A DNA stretch of 64,000 nt from Melieria omissa. Lineage: Eukaryota; Arthropoda; Insecta; Diptera; Ulidiidae. The notes below the pieces were generated by a model, which saw only the letters and a list, made by a program, of their open reading frames with translations, was not told where the DNA came from and searched no databases. Both the position numbers and the translations under genes were made by a program. The stretch covers positions 29,243,783-29,307,782 of the forward strand of contig OZ020269.1 of assembly GCA_963971225.1 (NCBI GenBank), written 5' to 3'. Below, piece after piece: positions 42,293 through 54,340 of the stretch. Position 1 is the first letter of the stretch. The number at the start of each line of letters is the position of its first letter.

Positions 42293-43419
42293 TATTCATT
42301 GACTAAACTAAACTAAATCAAACTAAGTAAACTAAAAGCAGTTACAATTAAAAGAAAATCGCTTAACATGTAATAAGACAAATAAAAAGGAAAATTGCAT
42401 AACATACAATTCGAGAATGGTTGAACCAATATGAGTTTGTAAATTGAATCAATAGTCTGCAGCAGTAATTCGTAAATTTGAAATATGTTCCCATTTGATT
42501 GAAGTATTTAAGTATTACAACTAAATCGATTATGAAACTGAAAAATACAAAAAAAAAGTTAATACTGCTTGCTTTAGGATTTAAATATTAAAACAGGAAC
42601 TAACTTTTATGCTCTGTTCACAGTTGAATTCGTATTAGCATTACATAAGCTCATCAAATATTGTATTTTATTGCTGCGTGTCATATGTCTAAAAGATAAA
42701 AACAACCTCAAAAATATCAATTCACACCTCGGGAACTTCCGTGTGCGGCCGGAACAGACAAACAGTCAGTTCGTATCTCACACTACTGGCCACTTTTCAT
42801 TCAACTTTTAGCAAATCTAATTGCAACACAATAACACTGTGATATATATTTATTGGAAATTTCCCACCATTGTGCTGTAGCCTCAATATCACCAAAACAA
42901 TGGCAGATTTTCCTCGAAAGCTTTTCGTCGTAGGTATTAATTAATGTTGCTCACACTGTGAATACGAAAAGCTTATAGAAACACATGAATGTATGAATAT
43001 ATATGAATATGTTTATGCTAAAGACAACTGATATCTGTAGTTTGTGTTAGGAGTTGCGGCTTTGCTGAAGTTCAAGGTAGTAGTTGGAGCTGCACAGAGC
43101 GCTCAATGGTTCAAGTCTTATAATGGATATTATGAAAAATATTAATTAATTAACTTCAATATTGAATAATGCCATTAATTATAATTTCCTATGCAGCTTT
43201 ATTGCTTTGAGACCGACACACTTTTTTGATTAACATAACATTTTTGGTTAATGTTGTATTAATGAAATTACCGAGAATTGGAGTAGAGCGGGAAAATTAA
43301 AAATTATAAAACTTGTATGGTAATATAGCTTAACTGTCACATGTCAAAAGAAACTCATTGTTACAGGGCTACGCAAACTTAGGCCAAGCCAGGATTGATG
43401 GTAAGGAAGGTTTTGTGTT
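42293..43419. other. Upstream stretch without a gene
   Basis: AT-rich; nothing recognised. Confidence 0.35.
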
Positions 43420-43880
43420 GTGTGTTTGGTTGGGATTGACAGGGATTCGTCTACTATGAGCTGTTTCTCTACGGTCAAACTCTTAATTTGAATCTGACTG
43501 TCAATAATGGGACCAGATGAAGGACGCCATTGCCCAGAAGTCACTGTCTTTGGCCAGTAGAAGAGGAATCTATCAGGGCAACACCAGGTAACACACATAG
43601 ATACCAACTCGCCAGGCGATCCGGCAGCTTGGTTGGGAGATTCGTATGCATCCACCTTGTATAGACTTGGCACCAAGTAACTACCACATGTTGTTGTTTA
43701 TGGTGAATGAATTTGCTGGTGCAAAATTTCTAGAGATTTCAAACAAAAAGTTTTCAAAAATTAAATTTTACCTTCAAAGAGGCAACAAAGTCATCAAATC
43801 AAAATGGTGAATATTTCACCTAAAATGGATCATACAAACTATGATAAATAAAGCCTTCAATTTGATGCAAAACTGATAGA
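43420..43880 (+). mobile_element. Decayed mariner transposase remnant
   Basis: In shifting plus-strand frames: WD (first Asp), QGFVYYELFLYGQTLN, MKDAIAQKSLSLASRRGI, RQAIRQLGWEIRMHPP, DLAPSNYHMLLFMVNEFAGA and KFLEIS. The order matches WDxKGVVYYELL, LKEAIAQKRPALANRRGI, LGWEVLMHPPYSPDLAPSDY of mariner. The last Asp of APSD is Asn. Several stops and frameshifts are present and no clear termini. Confidence 0.7.
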
Positions 43881-44544
43881 TTTCGTTTTACTAGACCTTG
43901 TAAAAATTGTTTTTGTTTACTGATCTAAATTTTTTATTAGTGTTTTCTGTTATCTCATGTTGTAAGTTATTTTACAAAATTTGTAAAAAATATAAACAGA
44001 ATTTGCTTGAAATATAACAAGAAATACGACTTACCTATGCATGTTTGAGAATGGCAAAAGAACAACAAATCGAAGCAGCCAGGACCTTGTTTTCACACAG
44101 AAAATATCTTTTTATCGAACCTGACTTCATTGAGTAAAGAGACAACATACTTGTAGAAGCGATCAGCTGGTTCTATTCGAAAAAAACTCGTTCCTCATGC
44201 AAATATTTTTATTGAATAATTTTTTTAAATCTGATTTCCAGTCAAAGCATATTTGCAAGTAGCGAAGTAATTCTCAGGTGAAATATTTTCGAGCTATAAA
44301 TTTAGTTCACATGTGGAAACCGGACCCAAAGAGGAACAAAGATTAAAATTCACAAATACAATAAAAACACAAAAACGTAAAATTACGTAAATTCACAAAA
44401 AAAAATTGTACCATAAAACCGATTGGAAAATCAGTGCATAAAATCTAATGGTAAAAAGTCAAGTAAATATAAGAAAGACATTGAAAAGCAACGAGTGTCG
44501 GTGATGTGCGTTGTCCATAATAAACAGAAAAAGCAACAACAAGA
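43881..44544. other. Upstream stretch without a gene
   Basis: AT-rich; nothing recognised. Confidence 0.35.
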
Positions 44545-44845
44545 ACAGTACTGATTCATGAAAAAAACCAAGACTTGGTCATACAAATGTTCGCAAAAGG
44601 AGGATCACGAGCGGAAATATGCGCGTGGGGAACTAAAAAGTTCAGATGTTTTCAATCTCTATAATTCTTCGGTCTCTGTTTTATAAATAGAAACAAAAAA
44701 AACAGTACTGATTCATGAAAAAAACCAAGACTTGGGCACACAAATATTCGCAAAAGGAGGATCACGAGCAGAAACATAGGGACGCGTGGGGAACTACTTC
44801 AGATTTTTTCAATCTCTATATTTCTTTTATCTCTGTTTTAATCTT
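44545..44845. repeat. Tandem duplication, unit 157 bp
   Basis: ACAGTACTGATTCATGAAAA starts at 44545 and at 44702. Both continue with ACCAAGACTTGG, CGCAAAAGGAGGATCACGAG, GCGTGGGGAACTA and TTTTCAATCTCTATA. Confidence 0.9.
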
Positions 44846-47800
44846 AACATTAAGCCTTTTTGTTTCAATAAACCCTCAAGACTACAAACTATTTGGAAGA
44901 TAATTAGTAAGTTTGATTCCTGGACGACTCAGGTGTTCAAAAAGTCGCTGCTGCCTTATAGCAACAAATTAGTGAAAGCGTTATTGCTGTATGAAATCAT
45001 ATAGGAAACTGTTGGAGCGCGCACGTAGCACAAGAATCAGTTTAATTCTTTAGCTACAATCAATCAGTCTTAATTTACTGGCAGCTACATGGTGTCTCAC
45101 CATGTTCTCTCTGTATTTTAATTGATGAAACTATTTATGTTTTTCCAATGTTGAATGAATGCGTCATGAGCGCCGTTCGACTTCGACTTCAGTTTTCCAT
45201 TGATCGCTGCAGTCGTTGGCGCAATCGTTCGCCACCAGCTTCTAAGTTAGTTTGGTTTGTTTTGCTGTTTGAATGTACAAATGATGCTTGTTATCTGTTG
45301 CTTGTATCTCGCAGTTATTTACGTTTTATCGATTTGATTTGCACCTTTCCAACACCGAACCACCAATCGCGTTCGCCCAATTGATGCGATTTTTTTCGCG
45401 TCCAGTTTCGTTGCTATTGGTGGTGATGCTGTCAAAGTGCTGTTAGTTGTTGTTATTGGTTGCGATAATATCATACAATAGTTTCTGCATTTGATTTTGT
45501 TGTTGTGCGTTTGGCTGGTTCCCTACACGATTCTCGTGGCATGCTCCAAAAATTTCCGCATAGCTTGGCAAATGTGACTTTTGCTTTTATTTTCGTGTAT
45601 GTATGTATTCTTGGTGTATTGCCGGTGTGTTTGGTGTATTGTTGGCATGTTTATGCCAACAACAGTAAAGCAATGTGCTGTTGTTCTTTTTGCAGCAAGT
45701 CGTGCGTCGTTTTGCGTGATTTAACCAGCCATTGTACGCGTCTGGCAGCCAGCCGCCTGCTGGTGGGTTCAAGTGCAGCTCCATCGATGTTTGTTCGTTT
45801 GCCTTTACGCGTCGAGCGTTCCACTCGAGCAAGTGCTTTGCTTTGTCGAGCATTGGCTACGAGTGGAATTAAGTTATTATTGAGATTGTTTGTTTTAACG
45901 CAGATACAAGTAATTATAGCTATTTTGATGTATGTTATGTGTGGATGCAGGCAAGTAGCAGCGTTTTGAAACAACACATGATTTGTAAAAAAATTTGTTT
46001 GATATGTTTTGAGGGAAATGAGCACAAAGAGTTGAGTGCGTTTTGAATAATGGTTAAGGAAATTGTTCGAAATAGAGATTACGACTTTAGACGATTTATA
46101 AATTGATTTTCTAACCATATGTGAATTTTGGCCGTTTATAAAATTTTGGACTAAAAGCTGCTCCAGGAATGAAGAGGGCCCAATTAAGTGTCCCGTTTCG
46201 GCGAGTTCCCAACTAGGGAGGGGGAGGGGGTTTTCTTAATCAGTAGGAATCTGGCATACCCATTAAATTTCTAGTATATTTCCCACGATTAAATCACTTG
46301 TTAAACAAAAAAGCTTTTCTAAGTCAAGTAAGTTCCTAGAGGTTGAGTAAGCTACTCCACATGCTTTTGTTTTCATATCTATTAAGTATGACATATTCAA
46401 ATATATAATTGTTTGTCTTCATTGCCGAGTCCAAACCACTGAAACTACAAACATAAAATTTAAACAGTAGAAAACGAAGCCCTCCAAAGTATCTTTGACG
46501 ATTTTTGAAATATGTGGCCAAGTATTGTTGAGCATAAGATGCCAAACTCTTGCAAATTTTGTAAGAAAGTCATTTCAGGTATCTGGCAACAGTGCAGTTA
46601 CAAGATGGTCTGATATGGTTTAATGGTAATTACCAATTTGTGTTGCACACAGGATATCAGGGGGGGAGGCTTTGTACGTAACTTTTGAGCCCAATACCAG
46701 TTGGAACCATAATTGTCTTCCAAAATGTTTCCAGGATATTTGGAAGGGGTTGGAACCCACAAAATCCCTCTTGCGTGTGCCTTCTACTGTTGCAAGTTGA
46801 AAAGCCTGTGGTTTGAGTCGACTGAGTTGAGTCGATAGTTAAGTTTGATAAAGTCAAAGTCTATTCAGCATAGTTTAAAAGACAAAATCAGTTCATACTT
46901 TAGACAATTTATTATAATTGTGTACTTTAAGTTTTTGCTTTTCTTTGACACATTATCTTTCTATCAATATGCAGGACTGTGCTGAAAATGTTTTGTATTA
47001 AAACTGCCTCACGATTGGCTTGTTTGCATCACCTAAATAGGTGGCATGGTTAAGGTTTCAATACAACTAATTTCCGGTATGACCAATGCCTTGGACTAAT
47101 ATCAACGATATTACTTAAGAATCCAACCATAAACCTTGACAATCACATGGTGGTTTTTGTGTGTGAATTTCACAAAATTTCGAAAATCGTGCTATGCTAC
47201 ATGCCAAGCTAAACGTTGTCCTTTAAACCAACAAGCGACCACCAAAAGGGCGTCTAATGACCCCTCGAAAAAAAAAACGTCAGCGTGAAATAATTATCAA
47301 AACCACAAACTTCATCAGCAGTCAGCGTGAGTCAGTCAGTTGAAAAATCGTGGCAGTTTTTGTAGAATTAAAAATACGCCAAATGTTTAATGCTTTGCAG
47401 AGAACCAGCCACAAAGTAAGCAATGAAATAATTTGGCTTACAAGCATTTGCGCACTTAAGTACATCCATACAAATGTGTACACATGTAGTACATATGCAT
47501 TGAGGTGAGAATGTAAACAAGTGCGAGTAGGCAGTGTTAATCGCTTTTGAATTGAGCTTAATTGATTGTTTTTGGAGCGAGCACCAACGACCCAGCTGGC
47601 CAACTTAACGAATCATCTTTGCAGTTTTCGCTCCAAAAAAACGAAATTTAAAATCAACAATGACGTAGCAAAATTTAATAATTGCAAACTTTTGAAGGCA
47701 GTAATAGGATCAACACAATAACAACAACAACAACACAGGACAAGAGTAAGGGTCCAGTGACCAATGCAAATTAGTGACGCCTGAGCGTGCAAAATGTCAA

Positions 47801-50429
47801 CGACACACGCCCCCATCAAAAAAGTGTGTGCGTGTGTGTGTATTTGTGAGCAGAGCACCTTGCGTGCGGTCAAGAATGCTGTAGGCTTATTGCAACATAT
47901 TGCTATTTGTAGTTGTTGTTGTTGTTGTTGTTGCTGCTACTGTGTGCTGGACATTTGGTTTTTTGTTAACCGCAAAAATTTTGACATTTTTGCGCATTGA
48001 ATTAATTTTCCCCAATCGGTTTCAGTTTCTGCCCAATTGACAGGCAGTCATGCGGCCGCTGTTCTTCAAAACCAATCATAATAACAACCACAACAAACTG
48101 GTTGCACGACTGGCTGACTGACGCACTGACTGGTTGGCTAGTTGACCAAGTGGCTGCGCGCTCGAATTTGGTTATTCACCTCAATTTCGCACGTTAACGC
48201 GACGCGTCACGGTGACCTTAAGTTTACGCTTCAATTTACAACATCGGCCGATTGACCACGCAAATTTAACCAATTCATGCGTAGTAATTGCGTTTATTGC
48301 TCGCCTGCTGTCCGCGGCCCCCGCCATTACTTTCTGGTCATGGTTCATGCCAACACAGTTTGCTTTACTTTTGCTTAATTTGTGCTTTTTTTGCATTTAT
48401 TTTTGTTTGTACTTTTTTGGCTGCGAAAAAATATCACTGCTCAATTCAAATTCAAGCCAACTGTAGCGGACGTGTTGTGCACAATGAAAGCGTTAAATGT
48501 TTCTGCTGAATTTCCCCCTCAATCGGTCGGAGCTTCAATTCGTCGTTTGGATGTTTTGCAGCTTTTGGCTGGAGACAAACAAATGCCAGCTGTCGTCTCT
48601 ATGCAATTCAATGCTATTTCCTTTTACTATGGTTTTTTCTTCTTATTCTTTGGCATTTCTACACATTTGCCATCAATTTGCTGTCCATTCAAAATATTTT
48701 GTTACCTATTCAATGACATTGTTGTTGTACAGTTGTGCCTCGAGTCACAGTGTTACCACCTGCAGTTACAATTTTGCGTATAATTTTGTTGTTGCAAGTT
48801 GGATTTTCTATTTTGTTAAGAATATTTTCAAGCAATGCTAATTAAATTTGCAATTAGCAGTTCATGTTACCGTTAATTTTTTTGTACGCAAATCTTACTT
48901 TTAAGTTTGAGTTGGTTGGCGTTCGGACAGCAGTTTCGTTGCGTTCCTCTGAAACAGGGTCAATAGTTAATTTCATGGTGCGGGCGTTTATAGGTCAGTC
49001 AGATGTGTGTTTTTTTTATTGATATAGTTTATGTTGACCCAGTTTGTGCTCTCATTTGTGATTGATTTTTTTTAGAGTAAATATTTCCGTTTACATTCAG
49101 AGTAACGAATGAACAACTCTTGTCAAGAAAAAAGAGTTGCTTGATAAAATCTTCATATGAAGTAAACAAGTTTTCTTTCGTACCTTTCACCTTCCTGTGT
49201 GACAAAAAAAAAAAATAAAAAATGGCTCACGCAGATCGACATGTGAGTCTCAGGAAGATACTAGTCGACCTTGTCGTCTCGAAAGTGCTGAATTTGTTGC
49301 GGAAACAGCATCGAATTTGGGCCAAAATGTTTTTGACGAACGAATATGACATCAAAACTAACCAAGAATTATCGGAATGGAGCTTCTTAGATGAGCCCAA
49401 ACCAAACAAATCACAACAGAGTCTATTTAAAATTAATCAATATAGAGCTTCTTTTTGTGAAACGTCTACGTCGCTAAAGTTCAAAGGTTATATCAAAATA
49501 TCTCAGTCATATGGATATCAAACGAATGCTATTTTTCATAACTTTCTATTGATATGTAATGTAATGTAATGTAATGTAACTAATAATAAGTTGTAAGCAA
49601 AAAATTTTTTTTTTATATAAAATTCTTAAAACTGTTTTTTTTCTCAAAAATTCATAACTAAGTTATAATAAGTTTGTCACTATATTATAGCCTATGGATT
49701 TTTTTTTAGAATGAAATATAAAAGATGTCAAAGCTTTTGCTCAACATGACTCTTTGTGGCTTTTTCCTATTCCCATGACTCAAGTTACCACTTTGCGGAA
49801 AGCGTTTTTAATTAATTGAGACAATAAAGGAGAATTCACAGAAGAAGCTGAAGACGATAAAAACATCAATCTATATTGGATTATGTGAAGGGAATCAATT
49901 ATGACCGCGTGCCACCTGCTTCAGGTCTTGGCCGCTGCTTTCAAGTCTTTCCAATCCGAGTTGGCCAACCTCATCGTTGATTGGTGAGACGAATAACAGA
50001 ATTGAAATAAAAACACAGACAAATGTTTTTCATATCCATTGATGACATCAAATAGCATTAAAATTTGAATATGGAAGCCCAATTTTCACACACTTTTCAC
50101 TGCGAAAAGCCTCTATTCAGGCATTAATGACATATGACTAAACTTCATGTGCTCAATTGTTTGCGATTCATCGACGTAGACATGCGACTTTACATGTCCC
50201 CAGATAATGTTTTATAATGGCATCAAAGCGCACATATTGTGAAACCGATTCTTAGTTTTTCACACTAAAAAATGGGTTTTCCACAATCCTAAACAGGTAT
50301 TATTCGTTGAGGATCTCTTCATAATGGGTTTCTTTCAACCAAATCAAGGGATTTTACTAGGATTATAGTTTTGTTTTGACATTGTTCGTTGAGCTAATGT
50401 TCAATTCAGTGCTTGTGATCTGATCAGAA
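44846..50429. other. Long upstream stretch without a recognisable gene
   Basis: A GC-richer patch at 45690-45860 gives overlapping open frames on both strands (the longest is 154 codons at 45505-45969) without a domain. An AT-rich 115-codon frame at 49222-49569 is unrecognised. A short (GTAAT)n run is at 49557-49577. Low-complexity GTT/CAA is frequent at 47700-48780. Confidence 0.35.
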
Positions 50430-51440
50430 CTACACTCTTAGAACTAGTATTATATGTAACCCACAAATCAGATAACTGGAAAGACAATTTTTTTTAACGA
50501 ACCAAAGCGCGGAGGAGGCTTTGCGTTGGTTCCGGAAGGATATAGAATTTAGGAGACTGGATGTTGTAAAAAATTTATGGATTCGGGGGAAAATATCTGC
50601 AGGAAAACCAATCCAATAAAAACAAAATATATCTGTAGTGCTCGGAAACATCGTTTAAACGTAGAATGCATGGGCGCCAGAGTTCGAACGGGTCGCTGCA
50701 TGAGGAGACTGCATCCCCTCTGAACAGTTATCAAAAAGGTTTCTTCATGGAGTCAATAGGGCCCCAATAAGTTCAATCGCATGCTCCAGGAACTTCATAT
50801 TGGTTTTTGAAGTCCCCGTCCATAGGTGCGAGTTAAACTAAAAATTTAAATTTTTGGTCGAATCAATTATACACCAATTATGTAAATTATGCGAAGATCT
50901 GATGAAATGAAATATTTTTTGCACTGCTTTAGGAAACCAAACAACTTGGCTGCTTCTTTCGATACGCCAAAAATATGATTGTTTTTAAGAGACATTCCCA
51001 GAACATCAAGAGCTGCCGATTCCGCATTACTTACACCACCCATAACCAGGGATGTGTTGGGATCTGAGTAGACACGTTTGGGGAATAACAGGCAAAGTTG
51101 GGTCTTGCGAGGATTGAAACCGACCCTCTTCGCTTAAACCCTCTTATGGGTTGTTTGTAGGTCGTCATTCATATGGCGATGTTCTCTCTAAATCTTCACA
51201 GAGCTGGTGTATGCATGACAAATGGTGCTGTCATTCGCAAAAGAGGCGATGGGATTCTGCGTCGACAACAACAGGTCGTTGATAAAGATAAGAAAAAGTA
51301 TTGGAGAGAGGACTAAGGAAATGCTTTTCCAAGGCTATGCTGTTTATTACAACATGAATAGAGCAACTATAAAAGAAGCTCGTAATCCAACGAGAGAAGA
51401 CACTACCAATGCCATAGGCCATCAGTTTGGTATTTAATAC
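50430..51440 (-). mobile_element. Decayed Jockey-clade retrotransposon reverse transcriptase
   Basis: Minus-strand reading from 51440: KLMAYGIGSVFSRWITSFFY, HVVINSIALEKHFLSP, a frameshift, then LFLIFINDLLLSTQNPIASF followed by ANDSTICHAYTSSVK, then MNDDLQTTHKR, VGFNPRKTQLCLLFPKRVY, AESAALDVLGMSL and SKEAAKLFGFLKQCKKYF. The catalytic FADD/YADD box is mutated to FAND. Downstream text to 50430 (FPADIFPRIHKF, YLICGLHII) fits the C-terminal part. Truncated at its 5' side and broken by stops. Confidence 0.8.
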
Positions 51441-52007
51441 ATGTTTTGTCAATTGTGTTTTAATCTGTAACCATAAACTGTGAGATTTTTAAGCACAAGC
51501 AATTGTTAATTAATTATTTTGTGAATTTTTGTGAAATATCCCATAATTCCAAAAATAAGAAAATCCCTTTTCTGTCATCATTATGTTGCGTGACTTAGCA
51601 ACTGGTGTTATTAGTCACGCCGCCTTCCAGTGCCGCAAGAACATTAAAGCAGTTGCGTGTTCATATTTATCGCACTCCTTATCTTTATTGGGTAATCTGC
51701 AAGATTCACTTTCAATTCAATTAGACAAACGCGGAAGGAATGCAGAAGCTCGAGTTCTCCAGCCAATGACGTCAACCGGGACGTCAACTTAGTCACGCTG
51801 CGCACTTTAGGCACCAACGGTGCGGCCAATGGGAGCCATGGCACAACGCACTGAAAATTGCAATTAACACAAAATAAATAGTTGAAAACTTGTTCAAGTC
51901 CATTCAATTTGAAATTATTCTAAATTTATATATGTTTTTGCACATTACTCGTATTTCAGAACTTAAAAGTTTTACTACCAACCGACGAAGCGGCAGTCCA
52001 ACAGTCT

Positions 52008-52038
<31 letters not shown>

Positions 52039-52699
52039 TGTATATATTAATTGTGCACATAATTCATTCTCAAGGCCGTTGCCGGCTGGCCGCTGTGGCG
52101 TTGTGTGAGAACGACGAAATCGTTTTTTTGAACCTTCTTCGGTGTAAAGAAGCCAGCAACGGTGGCAGTGCTGGCTGGACATTGCACAACAAAAAAAAAT
52201 AGATTATGCGAAAAACAACAACAAATTGTAAAAACAATGAGGCAGCCAAAACAACCAGCAACATCATCGACAGCAACAAAACCAGCAGCAACAGTCGTAA
52301 CGACGTGGTGGCTCAGTCGTTGCGGCAATGTTAAAAATAATAATAAAAAACAAAAATAGACGTTGGCATGTTTTGATGTGATTTCGCGCTTGTTTAACTT
52401 GCGCTTCTGATCAAGAAGTTGTTGTAAATTGTCACCTCAGCCGTTGCTGTTGCTGTTGCCGTGTCTGTTGCTGTTGCTGATGTGCGCGTGCGCGTGCGAA
52501 GATGAATGATGCCAGTTGCTGCTGGAGTTTTGTGTTGTTGGCCATGGCTCAATGGAATGAAAGCTGAAAAAAAATTGGATAAATCTGCATGGCAGTGCAT
52601 GGTGGCGCAAAAAGCACCTTACATTTTGACTATATTAAGAAAATTCCAAAAAAATTGAATGCGACATTTTTGTTAATTTATCGTAAACAGCTAAACTTT
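51441..52699. other. Upstream stretch without a gene
   Basis: (CAA)n near 52008-52036 and a TGTTGC-type simple repeat near 52440-52480. Open frames are domain-free. Confidence 0.35.
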
Positions 52700-53090
52700 A
52701 CTTAGGACATAATTTTTATAAAAAACTTCGTAGTTTACGACTATCTAAAGGAAATTGCATTAAGAACAATAACAGAAAATTTGAGCCAAATAAGAGAAGC
52801 TAAACTTTAACCCACTATTGCCTGAAAGAGTGTTTTTTGAAAGACTTTTTTCAGCGACTCTTTATGGTACAAAATTGAATGTTCAAAAAATCCAAAAAAT
52901 TTTATTAAAAAAAAACTCCATAATTTTCGACGATCTAAAGGAAAGTGCATTAAGAACAATAACAGACAATTTGAGGCAAATAAGAGAAGCTAAACTTTAA
53001 CCCACTATTGCCTAAAAAAATGTTCTTTGAAAGACTTTTTTCAGCGACTACTTATGGTACAAAATTGAAAGTAAAAAATCCAAATGTGCT
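52700..53090. repeat. Tandem duplication, unit about 190 bp
   Basis: CTATCTAAAGGAAATTGCAT (52741) and CGATCTAAAGGAAAGTGCAT (52931). Both continue with TAAGAACAATAACAGA, AAATAAGAGAAGCTAAACTT, TAACCCACTATTGCCT, GAAAGACTTTTTTCAGCGAC and TATGGTACAAAATTGAA. Confidence 0.9.
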
Positions 53091-53135
53091 TCGAAAATTT
53101 ATAAAAATTATAATTGTTTAGGTTAGGTTCTTTTT

Positions 53136-53385
53136 ATGAACTCTAATAACTACGACGAAGCTCCGGCGAAAAAGGTGTTCGATGCGATGGTTGGAGGTCG
53201 ACGGCGAAGAGGGAGGCCGTGTCTCCGGTGGAAGGACCAAGTTGAAGAGGCCCTGTCATCTCTTGGTGTTACTAACTGGAGAAGGCGCGCGCAAAGCAGA
53301 GGCGCCTGGAGAGAAGTTTTGCGGCAGGCCGTAACCCGATAACGGGTTGTTATGGCCAGTTAAGTAAGTAAGTAAGTAATAACTA
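53136..53385 (+). mobile_element. 3' end of a non-LTR retrotransposon with (AAGT)n tail
   Basis: A 68-codon open frame ends a LINE ORF2: APAKKVFDAMVGGRRRRGRP, CLRWKDQVEEALSSLGVT, NWRRRAQSRGAWREVLRQAV, TR, stop at 53340-53342. The pattern GRRxRGRPxxRWxDxVxxDL, NWRxxAQxRxxWRxVVxQA is the common C-terminus of many fly LINEs. After the stop, GGGTTGTTATGGCCAGTTAA leads into an AAGT repeat (53362-53380), a typical 3' tail. It is much better preserved than the copy at 6545. Confidence 0.8.
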
Positions 53386-53414
53386 GAAGAAAACTTGTTT
53401 AACTTATAAAATAG

Positions 53415-54340
53415 TTTGCTTGCAATGTGGCTCAATTGTTGGTTGAATCATTCGTCAGAATGGTGAATCATTCGTCAGAGAATCCAGCAAAGAGTTGTTT
53501 TCCAACTTATGGAAAAGAAATGAAATTAGATGAGAAGTTTTTTAACTTAGAAAAGATGAGGCTTGTAGGAGCTGTTTGACCTGTAGAAGATAAGCTGAAC
53601 TTCAACCAGAAGACAAAGTTACAATCTTAGAAAAAAGATTATCTGCAATGTGGTTCACAACTTACCAAGTTGAACCACTAAATAGAAAATTGTTAGCTCA
53701 AATGCAGCAACGAATTGACTTATAATCTATAAAAGAGAATTGAAACTTTAACTAGAAGAGAACTTTTCTTACTTAGGAGAGTTTTTTCTTACTTAAGAGT
53801 TTAGCTGCAATGAGGCGCAGCTGTTGGTACGTTGAACCAGGCGCGGATCCAGAAAAATATTTCAGGGGGGGTTTTAAAAAGTAATTCTTTAATATTTATA
53901 AAATTCTTTTTAATTTGTATGTAGTTTTATAGTCGATCCAAATATTCCGGGGGGGTGGGGGTTTCGACCCCCAAAACACCCCCCTGGATCCGCCACTGCG
54001 TTGAACTATTGGTCAGAGGATAATGAATTCGAAATCAGCAGCAAATCTATTTTCATTTTGGGGAAGAGAAATAAAGAAAGTAGAATTTGTTTAAATCACT
54101 TTTCTAACTTAGAAGAGAAAAGACGTAGAAAACAGTTTAGTAGTAAGTACGTTGGGCTAATAGTCAGGGAATCGTGAGTTCAAATTCAGCAACAAATTGA
54201 TTTTCATTTTTTAGAAGAAAAATAAATTGTGAAAGAACCATTTGTTTAACTAACAATACTCAGAAAACAGTGTAACTGCAGTGAGGGTCAAGAGTTAGTA
54301 CGTTGAATTATTAGTCAGGGAATCGACAGACCATCGGATC
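53415..54340. repeat. Diverged tandem array with tRNA-like wording, interrupted by a MITE
   Basis: About five units start near 53415, 53641, 53800, 54138 and 54273. Recurring phrases are CTGCAATGAGGCGCAGCTGT, GGTACGTTGAACTATTGGTC, CAGGGAATCGTGAGTTCAAA and TTCAGCAACAAATTGA. GAGTTCAAATTC recalls a tRNA B box, and GGCGCAGCTGTTGG recalls an A box. Whether this is SINE-derived is inference. Confidence 0.5.
53838..53998. mobile_element. hAT-type MITE, copy 2 (161 bp)
   Basis: Termini CAGGCGCGGATCCAG and the inverse of CAGTGGCGGATCCAG, with G/C runs just inside. Flanked by a perfect 8-bp duplication, CGTTGAAC (53830-53837 and 53999-54006). Same family as 29284-29447 but inverted. It splits one unit of the surrounding tandem array. 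Confidence 0.9.

Noticed and set aside
45505..45969. 154-codon plus-strand open frame with a hydrophobic stretch
   Set aside because: Opposite-strand and other-phase frames are equally open here, no homologue comes to mind and no splice or polyadenylation context supports it. Could be revisited with RNA data.
49222..49569. 115-codon plus-strand open frame starting MAHADRHVSLRK
   Set aside because: AT-rich, no recognised domain, no context.
52801..53030. TTAACCCACTATTGCC as a TTAA transposon end
   Set aside because: No inverted partner GGCAATAGTGGGTTAA was found; the phrase is simply part of the 190-bp tandem unit.
53800..54200. Genuine tRNA gene
   Set aside because: A- and B-box-like words are degenerate and I could not fold a complete cloverleaf.
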